Below, one piece after another: positions 1 through 13,210 of a stretch of DNA of 64,000 bases; position 1 is the first letter of the stretch, and the number at the start of each line of letters is the position of its first letter. Made by a program: the position numbers and the translations under genes. The stretch is taken from contig CAJFCJ010000030.1 of assembly GCA_904063045.1 (NCBI GenBank), forward strand, positions 248,001 through 312,000, written 5' to 3'. The notes beneath the pieces were generated by a model that ran no database searches, was not told the DNA's origin, and worked only from the letters and a program-made list of their open reading frames with translations. Source of the stretch: Dimorphilus gyrociliatus (lineage: Eukaryota; Annelida; Polychaeta; Dinophilidae).

Positions 1-913
1 TACATATGAGTGTTAATATTTTACTTTTTATTAGCAGATAGGAAAACAAAGTTACCTAATAAAACTGAAAATACCTTAAGACATAACTATTCTTTTTAAA
101 AGAGGATCATTTCAAGTTCAAGCTCTTAAGTTATTTTTAAATCTGACTATAGTTTTTGTAATATAACAAAAACATATATTTCACTTAGATAAAGCCCAAC
201 ATAGTTATTTACTATAATATTAAAATCTTTTCCTCTGTTTTCAAAATATAATTTATTTATTGTTCCGTTGGTTGGCAAAACAAACAGGTTTGTTCCACAT
301 CAGGGATAGAATAGCCTGCTCAAGAGAAATTTATTAGTAACTCGTCAATAATTTTGTGTCGGCATACTAATTTTCTTTATTCCTTTATATATAAATGTTT
401 GCATTTTTAGTATAAACTGTGAAATGGGTATTACTATAAATGTATATATACTTGCAGTATATCTGCCTAGCTTAATTATGCGTTTAAGAATTAAAACAGT
501 ACTGGCTCAAAATATTAATCAAAATTTTTAATTCAAATGTTCTATTCAAAATAGGATACTTAAACAAGTAATTATATGAAAGTTCAATAGCAGATTGTCA
601 AATTAGCAAAACGAGCATCGAATATGGAAGGGTGGAATTGTCTTGATGTATATTCTAAACGATACTAGTATAGGTGCCAATATAGTTTAAGCATGTAAGG
701 AATATTATGCCATTGTACTAAATAAAAATCAGCAAACAAAAATTATTTATTACTGTATAACTTGAAAATTCACAGTTTATTTAATTACATTTCTTTTATA
801 TTAGTATTTAAAACTCTTTTTATTTTAAAAGTTCAGTGTAGAAACAAAAAAAAAGTCAAACACATTGCACTTATTGATACTTTAGTTAAAAAATATTTCA
901 GTTTTCTAACTAT
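1..913. other. Gene-free AT-rich stretch
   Basis: No coding exon, RNA gene or repeat could be supported here. It is AT-rich, lies 3' of the first minus-strand LU gene, and ends at that gene's stop codon. Confidence 0.5.
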
Positions 914-1384
914 TTAAAATAATGCATAGAGAATTCCAGAGAGTAGGAACAAAATCTGCAAGGCTGGCTTTATCATTGTTGATGAATTGCATTTATCAGC
1001 TTCACAAATACAAACTGAACTTGAAACAGAAAAAATAGAAACATCTTTACAACCAGTATGAGTTTTAAGTGGTGTACATGTTCTTGTGACTGTCTCTAGA
1101 GCTGTTTAAAGAAATTATTTAGTAATACTGACTAAAACTATACCTATTCTACTTACATCCAACTTTCTGAGTACTCTTTGAGCAATAGTTTCCAGTACAT
1201 GTACCAGCTTTCGAAGGATTATCTTTACAGTCGGAATTCGTTACACTTGTACAACTGTAGCAAGTTAAGGCTGAAAAAAGGAGAAAAGTGTTAAATTTTA
1301 AAATTTTAAACAATTTTATTACGAACCCGAAGTAATCGACATAAGAGAAAGGCTTAACAGTCCAAGGAAAAGTAAGTATTTCAT
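914..1384 (-). CDS. Ly6/uPAR (LU) domain GPI-anchored protein, copy 1
   Basis: Spliced from three minus-strand exons: 1384-1327, 1270-1157 and 1101-914, giving 119 aa. The introns are phase 1: exon 1 ends with one base of an Ala codon, and exon 2 ends in the donor GTAAGT. Exon 1 encodes a signal peptide beginning MKYLLFLGLLSL. The mature part starts LTCYSC and has ten cysteines, closing with the LU signature C-I-C-x4-K-C-N. After CNSS comes a hydrophobic tail of about 20 residues ending at the stop, typical of a GPI-attachment signal. LU proteins adopt the three-finger fold and usually sit on the outer cell surface; in arthropods they often work in septate junctions or channel modulation, but the role here is unknown. 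It heads a tandem set with the genes at 3522-4021 and 7619-8108, sharing exon number, phase and a 188-nt last exon. The exon 1 donor (GTTCGT) is weak, so the Ala junction is the least certain point. Confidence 0.82.
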
Positions 1385-1462
1385 AATTTTTGTTAGAATT
1401 TTCAAACTGCTTAAAACGCAACTGCAAATGAACTTATAATGAAGTTTGAATTTTCTTTCAAG

Positions 1463-1470
1463 CTTTTATA
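1463..1470 (-). promoter_or_regulatory. TATA box of LU copy 1
   Basis: Reads TATAAAAG on the minus strand, 79 bp before the ATG. The other two LU genes have a TATA at 79 and 88 bp, so the spacing is shared across the set. Confidence 0.6.
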
Positions 1471-3521
1471 GCTTTCCATGATGACAACTGTTGCTATAGT
1501 GTTTTTCATAAAATTGCAAATGAGCTTTCACAATGATACGAATGACTATTTGCTAAGAAGTTAGATTATTATAATTCTATAATTATATTAAGATTTCCAC
1601 TCTCTAAAAGTGTACTTAAAAAAAATAAGAAACTAAAACACCAAATAAGAAAACGAGAAAAAGAGTTATTTTTGGTAAAAGGTTCAGGATGAAGCTTTTA
1701 TTAACCATTTAAGAAGTAAAAGTTCAAAATCGTAATAAATGATTCAAAAATATCACTTCTTTATCATTTATAGTTTTTTGTAACATTTTAAAATTGGTTC
1801 TTCTCTTCTTTTCTTTTTTTTACATATAGCATCTTCGTTTCACCTGCAAACCGTTTCAGAGGACACACAAATACAATTCATATGTACTTATTGAAAAATA
1901 TTTACCTATAGATATAATCAATCAAATTTGCTACTTGAATATTTAAATAATTAATTAACGAGAAACCCTAATTAAATATATATTTCTAATATAATCTGTT
2001 TGTTTTGAATACAAATTTCGTTTAGTATTGTTACCCAGTTACTTCCTTCCCTTCCCTTCTGCATCTTCCTCCATTTTTCTTCTGTAGTTCTACGTAAAAG
2101 GTCTTTTAATCTTACATTTCTTTCTATAGAAAGTATTATCTTATGTGCGTATCCATTTTCAGTATATGAGAGTATAAGATGTTTTAAAGTTGAATGCTTT
2201 CGTACCGTATTAGATTGCTATTCACCTTGATAAATTTCTATTATTCAATTTAATCTAAAAGTAACTATTGAGTAACTTCTTTAAAGAAAGTTAAAGAGAA
2301 ACAATTTAAAAACAATCAATTAAAAGATCTAGCCCATAAATCTATTATTATAACTTCTAAAATATTAATGACTGTTATCATTCAAAATTTTATTTATTGA
2401 TTATGAAGTATATTGCTATATTTAGAATAAATATTCCAAATATTGTATACCACAGCCTTTTTAGAATACGAAATGAATAAATCTGAACTATTCACCAGAT
2501 GGTGCACCAATCACACAAATTTGCTCTTTGAATGTTAAAATTTCTTTACTTATAGCAAATATAGGATTCACCAAAGCAGTATTTCTTTGTACTGAATCGA
2601 TTGCAAAAAATAGTTAGTCCGCTATTATTTGTAACATTGTCCCTTACTAAAATTATTTATTATAAGTATTTGTAACTACTGTATAATACAAAATGTAATA
2701 TTCTTAGGAAGAATTTCTTACTAATTTCATTGATTTTCTATTTATTTTTTCTATTTACTTTCTATTTACTTAATTATGGCATGGGGTAAAGATGCTAGGA
2801 ATCTTGTAATCAAAAATATGATGAATAAAGAAAAGTTAGGGCAAGAGCAAGGGCTTTTGGAATGGTACCATCTACAATAACCTCAAATGGGGTGTTTGAA
2901 GTCTAAAGCAAAGAGCCCCGACCTTGGCTCAATAGAGATCACAAAAAATTTAGTGTATGATGGGGTACCATTCCAGTCTGGAATTAATTATGGGAGAAAT
3001 TAAAAACTGTTCATACCAGGTTATTAATCAGAATCCTAACTTGCTGCCAAAATTTATATAATGGAATTGACAGTGGAACAATTAAATGTATCGAAAAAGA
3101 GTGTAGGCGTTTGAAAGATAATAAAAACTATTGTCCGAATTGTTGTGTCTCACAACCAAATAAGAAGAAAATTCATTAAAAAATAGACAATATAAAAACA
3201 AAAAAACTTGTGTAAAAACTTGTCTAAATGCTATTTGAAAGAAATAGATATATAAATCCAAGTTTAAGCTAATATTTTGTAGCTAAAAACTAAAAGATAT
3301 GCTTTTTTTGATAGTGAAAATGATTTTTAATGTTCAGCCTATCAAAATTCACGGTGTCCGGGTTTTTTGGACGATTACTATATATACAGGTATTTCATTA
3401 ACAGCATTGGTTGAGTTTAGTTTAAGTTTATTTAATCTATTAAATTCACTTGTTAAATTAAAAAAATATATAAATATATTCTCTTCTTTTCTTTAATAAT
3501 TCACTCCATATTTATAAAACT
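1471..3521. other. Intergenic stretch, no supported gene
   Basis: AT-rich DNA between LU copies 1 and 2. Short phrases at about 2770-3170 loosely recall a DNA-transposon transposase (for example SPDL followed by SIE), but stops and frame changes are too many to call it. Nothing else was supported. Confidence 0.4.
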
Positions 3522-4021
3522 TTATAGAAGGGTGAATAATATTCCAAAGAGTACTGCAAAAGTTTGGAGAAGTGGCTTCAATGCAGTTGAAGAATTACAT
3601 TTATCTCCCTTGCAGTAGCAAATTGTCGTTTCGGCACTTCCAACTGAAGATGAGGTACAGCCCTCACTTGGGGCATTCGAAACACAATTTCTTACAACAC
3701 TTTGCACATCTAATAAGGGTTTTTTAAATATTTTGTTAGAATTGTTTGTATTTGATCTAAAATTTTAAAAAGTAAAAATTAATGAATACCTCCGACCGAC
3801 GATTTGGTTTTCATGCAAGCATCTCCAAAAGAACAAGTTGAACTGGTTTCGAATTTGTCTTTACAACCAGCAGTGTTGGTACATTGATAGCATGTAATTC
3901 CTGCAGTATAGGAAAACATATTTAAGTTAATATTCTAAAGTTTTATATTATATGCATAAGAACCATAAGAAATGGAAGCAGCCGACATGACAAAAACGAA
4001 AATGATGATTAAATTCTTCAT
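3522..4021 (-). CDS. Ly6/uPAR (LU) domain GPI-anchored protein, copy 2
   Basis: Three minus-strand exons: 4021-3964, 3900-3790 and 3709-3522, giving 118 aa. The signal peptide begins MKNLIIIFVFVMSAAS. The mature chain starts ITCYQC. Ten cysteines follow the LU pattern and end with CYCKGDKCNSS, which closes the three-finger core and precedes a hydrophobic GPI tail (ending FGILFTLL). Both introns are phase 1, and exon 3 is 188 nt as in its neighbours. The first intron starts GTTCTT, the same weak donor style as copy 1, which supports both models. It is probably a cell-surface protein; ligand and tissue cannot be told from sequence. Loop sequences differ strongly from copies 1 and 3 while the cysteine frame is kept, as expected for an old tandem family. 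Confidence 0.85.
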
Positions 4022-4099
4022 TATTATGATCAAAACTTTCTGACGATTTATTCAACAAAATTTCAGAGGTTCTGTAAGAAGTAAACTTTTTCAGTCCAT

Positions 4100-4107
4100 T
4101 TTATATA
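4100..4107 (-). promoter_or_regulatory. TATA box of LU copy 2
   Basis: Reads TATATAAA on the minus strand, 79 bp before the ATG of the LU gene at 3522-4021. Confidence 0.55.
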
Positions 4108-7100
4108 CTTTTACCTGGTTACTGTTGTTATGGTTAACTTTAGTAACATTTACATATGCAAATGTAAAGACTTTAGAATAGTAGAAAAAAGACCACTGGA
4201 ATATTCTTGCTTAGGTCGCACTTTTATAAAGAACAAAGAAATTTCTTTGAAAATTGCGACACCTTTTAGGAAAAAATATTATTTTGCATTTAATATCATA
4301 AACTGATCACAAATTTAAATATTAAAGGTTTTCTTGTTTATAGGCTATAGTTATTTCTTTATTCACAAAATTATTTTAAGGAACATTTCTTTTAATACAA
4401 ATCCTACGCATAAGAATAAAATTTTCTCCTCAAATCGTATGTTTTGAATGAAATAATAATAAGAATCAAATATTTGTTGTCTTTTCTAATTAAGTTCAGC
4501 ATGTTAAACAGTTTTATGTTTTGATGAAGAAAAAGAAAAATGGCTAAAGTTTGAACTTGAAACTTTACTCAACTTTTTAACCGTTTTATTCGTTTGCTGA
4601 TAGAAGGATAGCTTTTAGATAAGAAAAAGTTGTACTGCCTATGGAATATTTTACAATTTTTGTTTGAAGTTTGTATACCGTCTTAATAAGCAGAGATAGT
4701 CAATTTTCTTATTTAATATGTTATTTATTAATCTCATTTTCTTATTAGTAAAAAGTAAACATGAAATTTGACCGTTAGACAAGAAGAAGTGCTCTAAACG
4801 GGTTAGCAAAAGTAACTCCCAGTTTTTAATATTACTATTGCTATTAGTCTTATTGCAGTTGCATATTTGTTGCATTATGATTATTTATTGATGAAAACAT
4901 ACTATACTGGAGATAGAAGTGCTTATTAATTATATTCTATATATTTTACCTATAAAAAGCACTGCTTTATTTTTAAAATCAGTGTAGGTTCAGTTATCTA
5001 GAGTAAACACCAAAACCCTAGTCTCTTCAAGAAAACAAACATTGCTTACTCAGCAAAGTTTCTTTTCTTAATGATAAAGGGAAAGGGGATTGCCAGTAAA
5101 TATATATTTAAAATATCTATCAAAAAAAATTACAGGACAAGATTAATCAATTTCACAATAATGTAAAAATTCTTCTATTTTGAAAAGGGTTAAAAACATA
5201 ACAGATAACGTCTAAAAGACGCTACATATATCGCTTCAATAATAAATGACTGATTTGAAAATGGATTAATTTCTTAGAAAATCCTACGCAGACCACGCAT
5301 TTTTTTTCTATTAATCACAATAGTTGTGTTGTATACAATGTAAACTGTTTTATATTTCTACAATTCTCTCCGTGATTTTTCTAGTTTTTCTAGACTTACG
5401 TAGAACTGAAAAAAACCGATAGGTTATATAATATTAATGATAATATGTTACAGAATCTTTCAAAGAAGTATTTTAAAGGATTAAGAGAACAAAATTAATA
5501 CATAACTAATACAAGTTGTTGACACGACCTCTAGTGCCACCTTGTACCTGTAAACTTTTCGATCGAGATAATTGGAAATGATTAATTCTTAAAATTAGAT
5601 AATCGCCTTAAATATGAAAAACAAGTATATTGTATAGTTGGCTTTTCGCGTTTATAATCTATTCTGTATATGTATATATATGATATGTAGAGATTAAATG
5701 TATAATTATGTAAAAGATAGTGTGTCCTAAATAATTAAGTTTGCTTTAAGGTAGAAATAAATTTTATAGACCCCCCCAATGTACTTGATCTCTATACACA
5801 ATCTTATAAATCTATAATATTACTTTACTTTAAACCAATACTCAGACAAAATTCTTTTATCCTTTCAATATTCATTTCAATAAAGAAAAAGCAGTCTGAA
5901 ACTAGTTGAAAATCGATTACGAAGGAATATTGTGTTGTTAAAGCCAACGAACTGTTCTATTATTAGTGATAAAATCAATAAGCAATTCATATTTAATTCC
6001 GATATCAATTATTAACATCATTACAGTTATAACTGAAAGAGAAATTTTAAAGAATTATATTATTTCCTATTCATAAACAAGAATACGATCTTACGAAATA
6101 TAATCTATAGCTCAAAACGAAATCTTGCACTATTTAATTGTAATTTAAAACTACTTTATATAAGTAAAAGTCTGTTACTCTTTCAATATAAAACATAGTC
6201 TATGGTTCTATTTTTAATTATCTAATTGCACCGCAAACTTGCAGGTCATTCAGTTTAAGCTTTAAATATGTCATATAAATCAATCAAGGTATCAATATAT
6301 TCCTGCTCTCTTTAAAAAAAAATCTTATCTCCATAGTAGAGTTGTATACAATAACAAAACATTAATTGCAGCCGTGATAATTCTTCTCCATCCTAACTTC
6401 CTATTAAAATTTATTATATTCATATCATTTTTTCCTTTTTCTTTTTAACATTAAAGTTGCTTGCAGAATTAAAATTAACAATTTATTTTGTATTATAACA
6501 GTGTTATACTGCCAATAAAGAAAATCGTTTTACAAGGAAATAGCATCATTATGTATAACACCTACTCTATGAATCTCATAAAGACAGATTTGTCAATATA
6601 AAATTTGCTTTTGATATACTTGTTTCTTTTCATATAATAAAGTATTAATTGTGCCATTAATATATTACTATGATAATCAAGTAACTCCGTTTTGAATGAG
6701 CTTTACTAATCGATCATCCAATATAGCCCTATCTTCTACCTTTTTCAACAAAATACAAAGTAATATCATTAATATCATTTATATTTTAAGGGAAAGTTTT
6801 ATTATATATGCAGTATTTGGAGATAGTCGTAGACAAAAATGTCTGATAAAATGTTATTCTATTAGCATTGCTTGTATAAAGCTTGTTAATCCATATATCT
6901 CTTTCCTATTGATTCCTACTGTTATGAACTCTTTTCATAATTGAAAGATTTTATTTTCGACCAAACCTCTTTTATAATTTCCGTATCAACTTTAAACAAT
7001 TATTTTATGGTTTAATACAGTAAAATACTAAATGAAACTACTTTAAAACTATAAAATGAATCCTAATTTTCATAAAACAAAATAGCTAAAACGTATATAA

Positions 7101-7618
7101 AAAATTCACATAGAAACAGACAAAAATTTAATTAATGGTCTGAAACTGGTTCAAGAACTTTGAACGGTCAATAATTTTCAGTATTGACTAAAATATGTTA
7201 ATAGATATTTTCTTCGTTCAGCTACCACCTAATTAATCGTATAATGTATATTATAATAAAGGAGTGTCTGAATAAAATACTTTTTTATTGAATCAAGTGT
7301 CATTTTGAATATGTTGATTATCATATAATTTTTAGTATTGTTATATTCCTGAATATAGGTATCTTTTACGTGAAAGTGTATGCAAGTATAAGAAGAAACT
7401 AGTAAATGTAATTTTAAAAACAAAATTTACTTTTAAAGACAAACCGAAAGCATCTTAATTTGAAAGTGAAATTTTTTAAACATGCAATTCACACTTAAAA
7501 CAATATTATTTCTTTTTCAAACTTTACTTAGTATGTAGGTAATTGATAGATAATGGTTGCAAAACTATTACTGAAAGTGAGAATTATCAATTTAAAGGCT
7601 GAAACCTTGCTTAATTTC
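4108..7618. other. Intergenic stretch, no supported gene
   Basis: About 3.5 kb of AT-rich DNA between LU copies 2 and 3. The open frames (for example 4651-4875, 6696-6944 and 7229-7423) have AT-driven composition, no domain and no matching splice structure. A 7-base C run at 5771-5777 stands out. Nothing functional is supported. Confidence 0.45.
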
Positions 7619-8108
7619 TCAATACAAAAAAAACAACACTGAAAATATTAAACCAAAAACTTCCAAAAGTGGTTTTATTGTTGAGGATGAGTTGCATTTT
7701 TCTCCTTTACAATAGCATGTTGCTGTTGTTACTCCAGCAACAGTAACCTCTGAACATTTCTCATTTGGGAGGGTAATAGAGCAACTTCTTGTGACAACAC
7801 TTCCCACTGAAAGTATCATTGTCTTTTTTAGTAAGCTGTCCAAATTAAAAAAGAAAAGCTATCTTATTTACCTTTAGTTTTGCTGCATCCACCAGTTGAA
7901 AGAGCAGTACAAGTATTTGATGTCGACTCTCCACTAAACTTATCTCCGCATTTGCTATCAGTTACACTGGTACATGAATAGCATTTTACAGCTGCATTTT
8001 CAAAAATTTTTTAGAACTTTATTCAAGAAAGAACACATGAAACAAACCTAACGTATACGGAATAGCAATGGCACTTAAAAGAGCGATAGATGCAATAAGG
8101 AATTTCAT
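7619..8108 (-). CDS. Ly6/uPAR (LU) domain GPI-anchored protein, copy 3
   Basis: Three minus-strand exons: 8108-8048, 7991-7872 and 7806-7619, giving 122 aa. The signal peptide begins MKFLIASIALLSAIAI. The mature part starts VKCYSC, has ten cysteines, and closes with CYCKGEKCNSSS before a hydrophobic tail (ending FSVLFFLY), which reads as a GPI signal. Intron phases (1 and 1) and the 188-nt last exon match the other two LU genes. The near-identical closing motif shared with copy 2 suggests these two are the closer pair. The family fold is well established; the particular function is unknown. Confidence 0.85.
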
Positions 8109-8195
8109 TTTTCTTTATTATGCGGAGAGTTCTTAGTGAAGGAAAAGTAAGTGAGTACTGTTGATCAGATTGAATTAAAAACTAAAAAATCTAGT

Positions 8196-8203
8196 CTTAT
8201 ATA
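8196..8203 (-). promoter_or_regulatory. TATA box of LU copy 3
   Basis: Reads TATATAAG on the minus strand, 88 bp before the ATG of the LU gene at 7619-8108. Confidence 0.55.
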
Positions 8204-11200
8204 GATGAAGAGTCTGGGCAACAGTAGCTATGGCAAAACAAACAAATTTTTATGTTAATGATTACTTGAAAATATTTTTTTATTAGAAATATTAATGAAT
8301 TGCTTCATTTCAATCAAACACAAAGCCTCCAAGAAATCTATTTAAAATAAATTATAGATGATAAAGATAATACACCTAAGCATAGTCTTCTAGCTGTTAT
8401 TCATTTGGAAATAAGTTAAATTAAGTTGATAATTTATGCGCATAGTGCAATAAAAGAAAACAGCGTTGCCTTCAACAAATCTATATATTGCAAGTAATTT
8501 GAAAACTTGAAATCTTTGATTTGAATTACTTTATTATCGAATTTAGTGATTTTTTTCAAAAACAGTTGGAATGTACTCAAGTAATTCATTTAACTTGAAT
8601 TAGTTGAGATCGATATAAGTCCCAAATTAAGGTACAGTATTTAAATTTATCAACAGTCTTTTGTTATATATTATGAAACTAGCTCAAAACAAAAGTGCAT
8701 AATAAATTGAATATAAATTTCTACTCATTCAATAAACAAAGAAAGGTTCAATTCTATTAAAGAAAGAGATTAAAGGCTTATCTCTTGTAATTATCGAAAC
8801 AAAAATATAAAATCTAAATGCAATAAAATTTAAAAGCTTGCATCTTGCAAATGGATAAGAGGATATCATTTATTTACAGAATGCTTACCATTATTATGAA
8901 ACATTTAAATTCTTTTATTGATTGAGAACTTTCTTACAATTTTTGTTTAAATATGAAATCTATTTTAATATTCTTTTATAAAATTGCTTTATATCAAATT
9001 TATACTTTACATAAAATATATGTTTGCGATTGTCGTATATCATTTGTTAAAGATTTTTTCTACAAACAAACTATCCCTTCGTTTTATTTCTTTTATTAGA
9101 AAGGCTGGAATAGAATCTTATGATTTAATTAACGGAATTTTGCAATATTTTTCCCGATCGATTAACACTCTAAAGTATTTAAAGCGTCTATCGATATACA
9201 GTTACTAGGAAACACTTCATTAGGTATTATTTTTAACGAATTTTTTTCAAATGGTCATTATATCTGATACGCGTCAATAAGTTAACATAAATTACTGTAT
9301 ATGTACACACGGTAAGAGGAGAGGGCAGGGATATACAAATTTGTCAATAAAAATTATTGGAAAGTAAAAAAAATGTTTAAATGAATATTATCTTTAAATT
9401 CAGTTGTATAAATGTCTTATCCTTCATTCTAAACAAAAAAAAAATAATTAATCAAGTCCTTTTAGGTAAATATTTCACTTTTTCCACTTTAAGGACAACC
9501 CTTCCTAAGGTTTTTTGTTGGGACTGTATAATATAGTTGTCGTTTTAAACAATCAAAGAATAGGTTCTACCATCGATTATTAACTTATAAGGAATATTCA
9601 AAAAGCTTACAGGTTTATCAAGCTTTCTTCAAAGCATTTGTCTCTATAGTATAACAATAGAAAGGGCTACTTATTCACCTTTCATTCTCCTTAAATTCTA
9701 GCACTGTTGATAGATTAAAAATTGGGCCAGTAATTATCGTACTTCTATAGATACGGGCGGTTGCTAAAATATTTCATAAGGTAATATAAATAAGTTTAGA
9801 CTGTAAAAAAAAAACTTGTAAGTTTCGCTATTTAAATTAATAACACAGAGTCTATTTAATAAACAATCATATCAAGAAACGAAAATCCTTCTGTTATAGG
9901 CAAGTAACAAAAAATTTTGGATAATTGAAGAATACAAATAGAATAAGATGCTATTTAGAGGTGAAAATATGTTTGATATTGATGAAGAAAAGATGGTTGG
10001 GTTTACAAAAAACATATTCTAAAAATGGAGGAAAAAATATTTTCAGATATAATTACGGCAAGAATTGATTTGTAAAGCCAAAAATAAGGCAGAAGATTGC
10101 ATAAATAATTCCTACAATTGTCTTATGTCCTAAGGCCATATCGTACTGAATATGGAGGAGATCATCTTAAGTATACGACGTACCACCAATTTAGAGAATG
10201 TCTAATCCTAAAGCGTTACTAGATAATTAAAAAATTCTAGTTTTTGGACAGGCTAGTGAACTCTCCCGCTCGAGATTTTAACATTGTTCAAATAGGCGAA
10301 CAATCTTAGTCTAACGCGTTTACATGATAGTGTATAATTTAAATCTGTAAAAGAACTAAAACATGCTATCCTTTAAACCTGCTATGACTTAAATTTGATC
10401 AAAAGCTGCTCAGAATCAATACCAAAGAATGGCTATTAAGTCACTGTCCTCTCTATATCTCTCTCTATAATTGCAGGGGACAATTATACTCAATAGATTT
10501 TAGCCTGCAAGAAAATATATATCTGTAAATTGTATGTACAGTGAGTTCAAAACTAGGGTTGATTTCTTATTTCTCTCCTCATTTATTTTTAATTCGGAAG
10601 CTATTCTTAGTTTATCGTAATACTTAGATTCAATATTTGAAAACCAAACAACTACTCTTTAAATTCCTAACCTAACAAAAAGGTACTTTTATAGTTAGTG
10701 GATAAAATCTATAGGGAATAAAAAACTAAAAACTATAGATGGTTTCCAAACATATACGCTAGATGGCGCGATATGTCGATAAAGGAACGTGTCCCAGAGT
10801 TTAAGAGAAAAAGATACTATATGTGTCAAGTGGTTAGGAAAAACGTTTTTATATACTAAATGATGATCATCCGATATAAACAACAAGCATAGAGTGTTGT
10901 AAATAACAATCTACTTGTACTAGTTAAAGATTTAGCTTATGTTTACTTTGTGAATTCATACAATTAATATTAAGTAAATTAATAAAATGAATAATACTGG
11001 TATATTTGAAATATTAGAATATCTTACAAATATTTCTTATGTAGTTTTACTCCTTTCAAACAGAATTTACTTAATTCTAAAACTTATCTAGTCCTATTAA
11101 TTTCTTTGATTAGAGAAAAATTCAAGGTTAGTTGTATACCTAATCTAAAAATTACAATTGATAAGGAGAACTATTAACAATTATTAATTATTAATAATTA

Positions 11201-12826
11201 TTAATTACTAGGAAGAATTTTTTCTTTACGTTCGATAAGGATGATAATGAGGCAATAGTTATTGTTTATAATATTAACAATAGAGATGGGTGTGAAAGGT
11301 ATTCGAAAGTAAATAGGCGATTATTCAAGTTTTCGAATGACACGCTGTCCCACTCTTTCTATAATAAACGAAGAAAAAGGTTGAATAAAGTGGGGGAGCT
11401 AAGGGGGTTTTATTAAATATATATTTAGAACTTGTATGTCAACATGTTCTGTATAGCCTATTTCTATACTTTCTTTTTATCTAATTTTAATATACTATAC
11501 ATTGAAAGAGTTGTTTCTTTTTTTACATAAGTCTTTAATTATATTAATATAGATTTTAGGAGAATTGCTGAAGGAGATTTGTTAGATGTCTTTCTAGTCT
11601 TTCTATTCAAATGAATGTATATAAATGGATAGAATGTAAATGATTGTGATGGAAGTAATTGTTAGTGTGTGCTTAGCATTAACTGTATCCTAATTTTCTA
11701 GGATTTTCCATAATATACCCTTCCGTGTAACAGCAGAAACACGTTCATAACATTGATGGTTTTACTCCAACCATAATCGAGTCGTAGCCCTCTCCTAACC
11801 CTATATAATATACATTACTTGTTTTGTGAACCTTACCAAGCACAATCAATAGTTCTTTTTAGGTTTCCAAACCAATTTTCAACCCAAACTTGGATACCAA
11901 AGAAACCCAAATATGGATATTTTCACCGACCCCACTTAAAAGATGCATTGTCATGATGATTTTTTTATACCTAGTAGGTTTTCTTTTCTCAGATTGAATA
12001 TTAGAAACAAATTTTAGTTTTGTTTTGAAAAATCTCCTCAAGGCCTAAATGTTCACTCCATATATTTGATGAATGATTTCTAGGTCTAAATTTGTCATTT
12101 CTAGACCATTTTGTTGCGCATAAAGCTATTCTTTTGTAGTATTCATTGTATAATAACACAAGAATGTTAACATCCTTGTGTGGCTACAATTTCAAGAGAT
12201 ATTTTGAAGAAAATATTTGCATAATATTATTGATATATTCCTTTTCGTTCTGGGTACTTTATTTAACCTCCATTTGCCACTTTACAAGTAAAACTAGAGC
12301 GGACGCTCAAGGTGCCTTTGACACGTGTTTAGGTCAATGATATTTCACTGGAACTGAAAGTCAAGCTCTCCTTTTTTATACCCAAGAAATGCGTCCCTCG
12401 TTTTTAAGCTCCAAAAACAAATATCTTTTTTATTACAAACTGCTTTCCCATAGCTAGTTTTTTTGATGATTAATGTTCACTCTGTCGTATATAGTAGTCT
12501 CTTTTAATATGTTGCTAAGTGCAATGTCAAGGACGGGAGAAATGATTTTCTTTTTTCTTTATTAAATATATTAATAAATATTTAATACCTATTTAAAACA
12601 ATTAACAATATAGGTATAATTTCCTATAATATGTTTTTTTTTTAAAAAAAAATCTCTATAACTAATAATATCATTTTAAAAATGATAAATCCAGAGTAGC
12701 GAAAAAAGAATAAGAATACAGAATGTGTCATTTTTCACTGTTGTCTTCCTTTCATTCAAAAATAAATGAAAGATGTATAGTCCAAATTATAACTTTTTGC
12801 TTGTTTTCCAATTAGCCATCCCAATC
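8204..12826. other. Intergenic stretch between LU cluster and protease cluster
   Basis: About 4.6 kb of AT-rich DNA. No exon chain, RNA gene or recognisable mobile element is visible. It contains a CTCF-like motif at 10756-10769 (listed separately). The open frames at 8984-9208, 10695-10886, 11859-12041 and 12146-12340 look random. Confidence 0.45.
10756..10769 (+). promoter_or_regulatory. CTCF-like motif (TAGATGGCGC core)
   Basis: ACGCTAGATGGCGC matches 12 of 14 positions of the CTCF core CCASYAGRKGGCRS, counted by eye. Similar motifs recur in this window. No binding is shown. Confidence 0.25.
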
Positions 12827-13210
12827 TTATATTGTCGTAGGAGCGAAGACATTGAGATTTCTGTAGTCTGTTGGTTTTCGTCTTTTGCCTAATTGAAGTG
12901 TGTTAATACCAATTGAACCTTCATTAGTTTTTGTCTTGTTCATGAAATATTCGGTAAAGCTCCTTACGACATGTAAATCTTTATTTCGTATAATGGGTTC
13001 CACGTTTTTTCCATGAACTTCCGGGACTTTTTCTGATGGTAGATCAAAATGGCCAAAATTTATAAATAATTCCAACTGAGGAGACATTTCGCCAAGTTTT
13101 TCAAATAATTCTTCAAATCGATAATAATAATATCTTCGTATACCACGGTCTCTTCTGTTAGACCATCTGATTTCGTCTGTAATCAAGCGTCGACAGCACG
13201 CGGTTTTCAA
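12827..13210 (-). CDS. Unrecognised coding-like segment
   Basis: An open minus-strand frame of 127 codons with normal-looking amino-acid composition, unlike the low-complexity frames around it. It contains charged, helix-like stretches (for example RFEELFEKLGEM) and FINFGHFDLPSEKVPE. I recognise no family. A stop codon lies directly upstream and the frame opens with TTG rather than ATG, so this is either a terminal exon whose upstream exons I cannot see or a fragment of a mobile or decayed gene. The local base composition is less AT-rich, which adds some support for coding. No promoter or clear splice acceptor was identified. Confidence 0.3.
   Translation of the reverse strand: MKTACCRRLITDEIRWSNRRDRGIRRYYYYRFEELFEKLGEMSPQLELFINFGHFDLPSEKVPEVHGKNVEPIIRNKDLHVVRSFTEYFMNKTKTNEGSIGINTLQLGKRRKPTDYRNLNVFAPTTI

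Noticed and set aside
2770-3170. Possible Tc1/mariner-like transposase remains (WGKDARNL, later SPDLGSIE)
   Set aside because: Only short phrases in several frames; no DDE pattern and no inverted repeats found. A profile search would decide.
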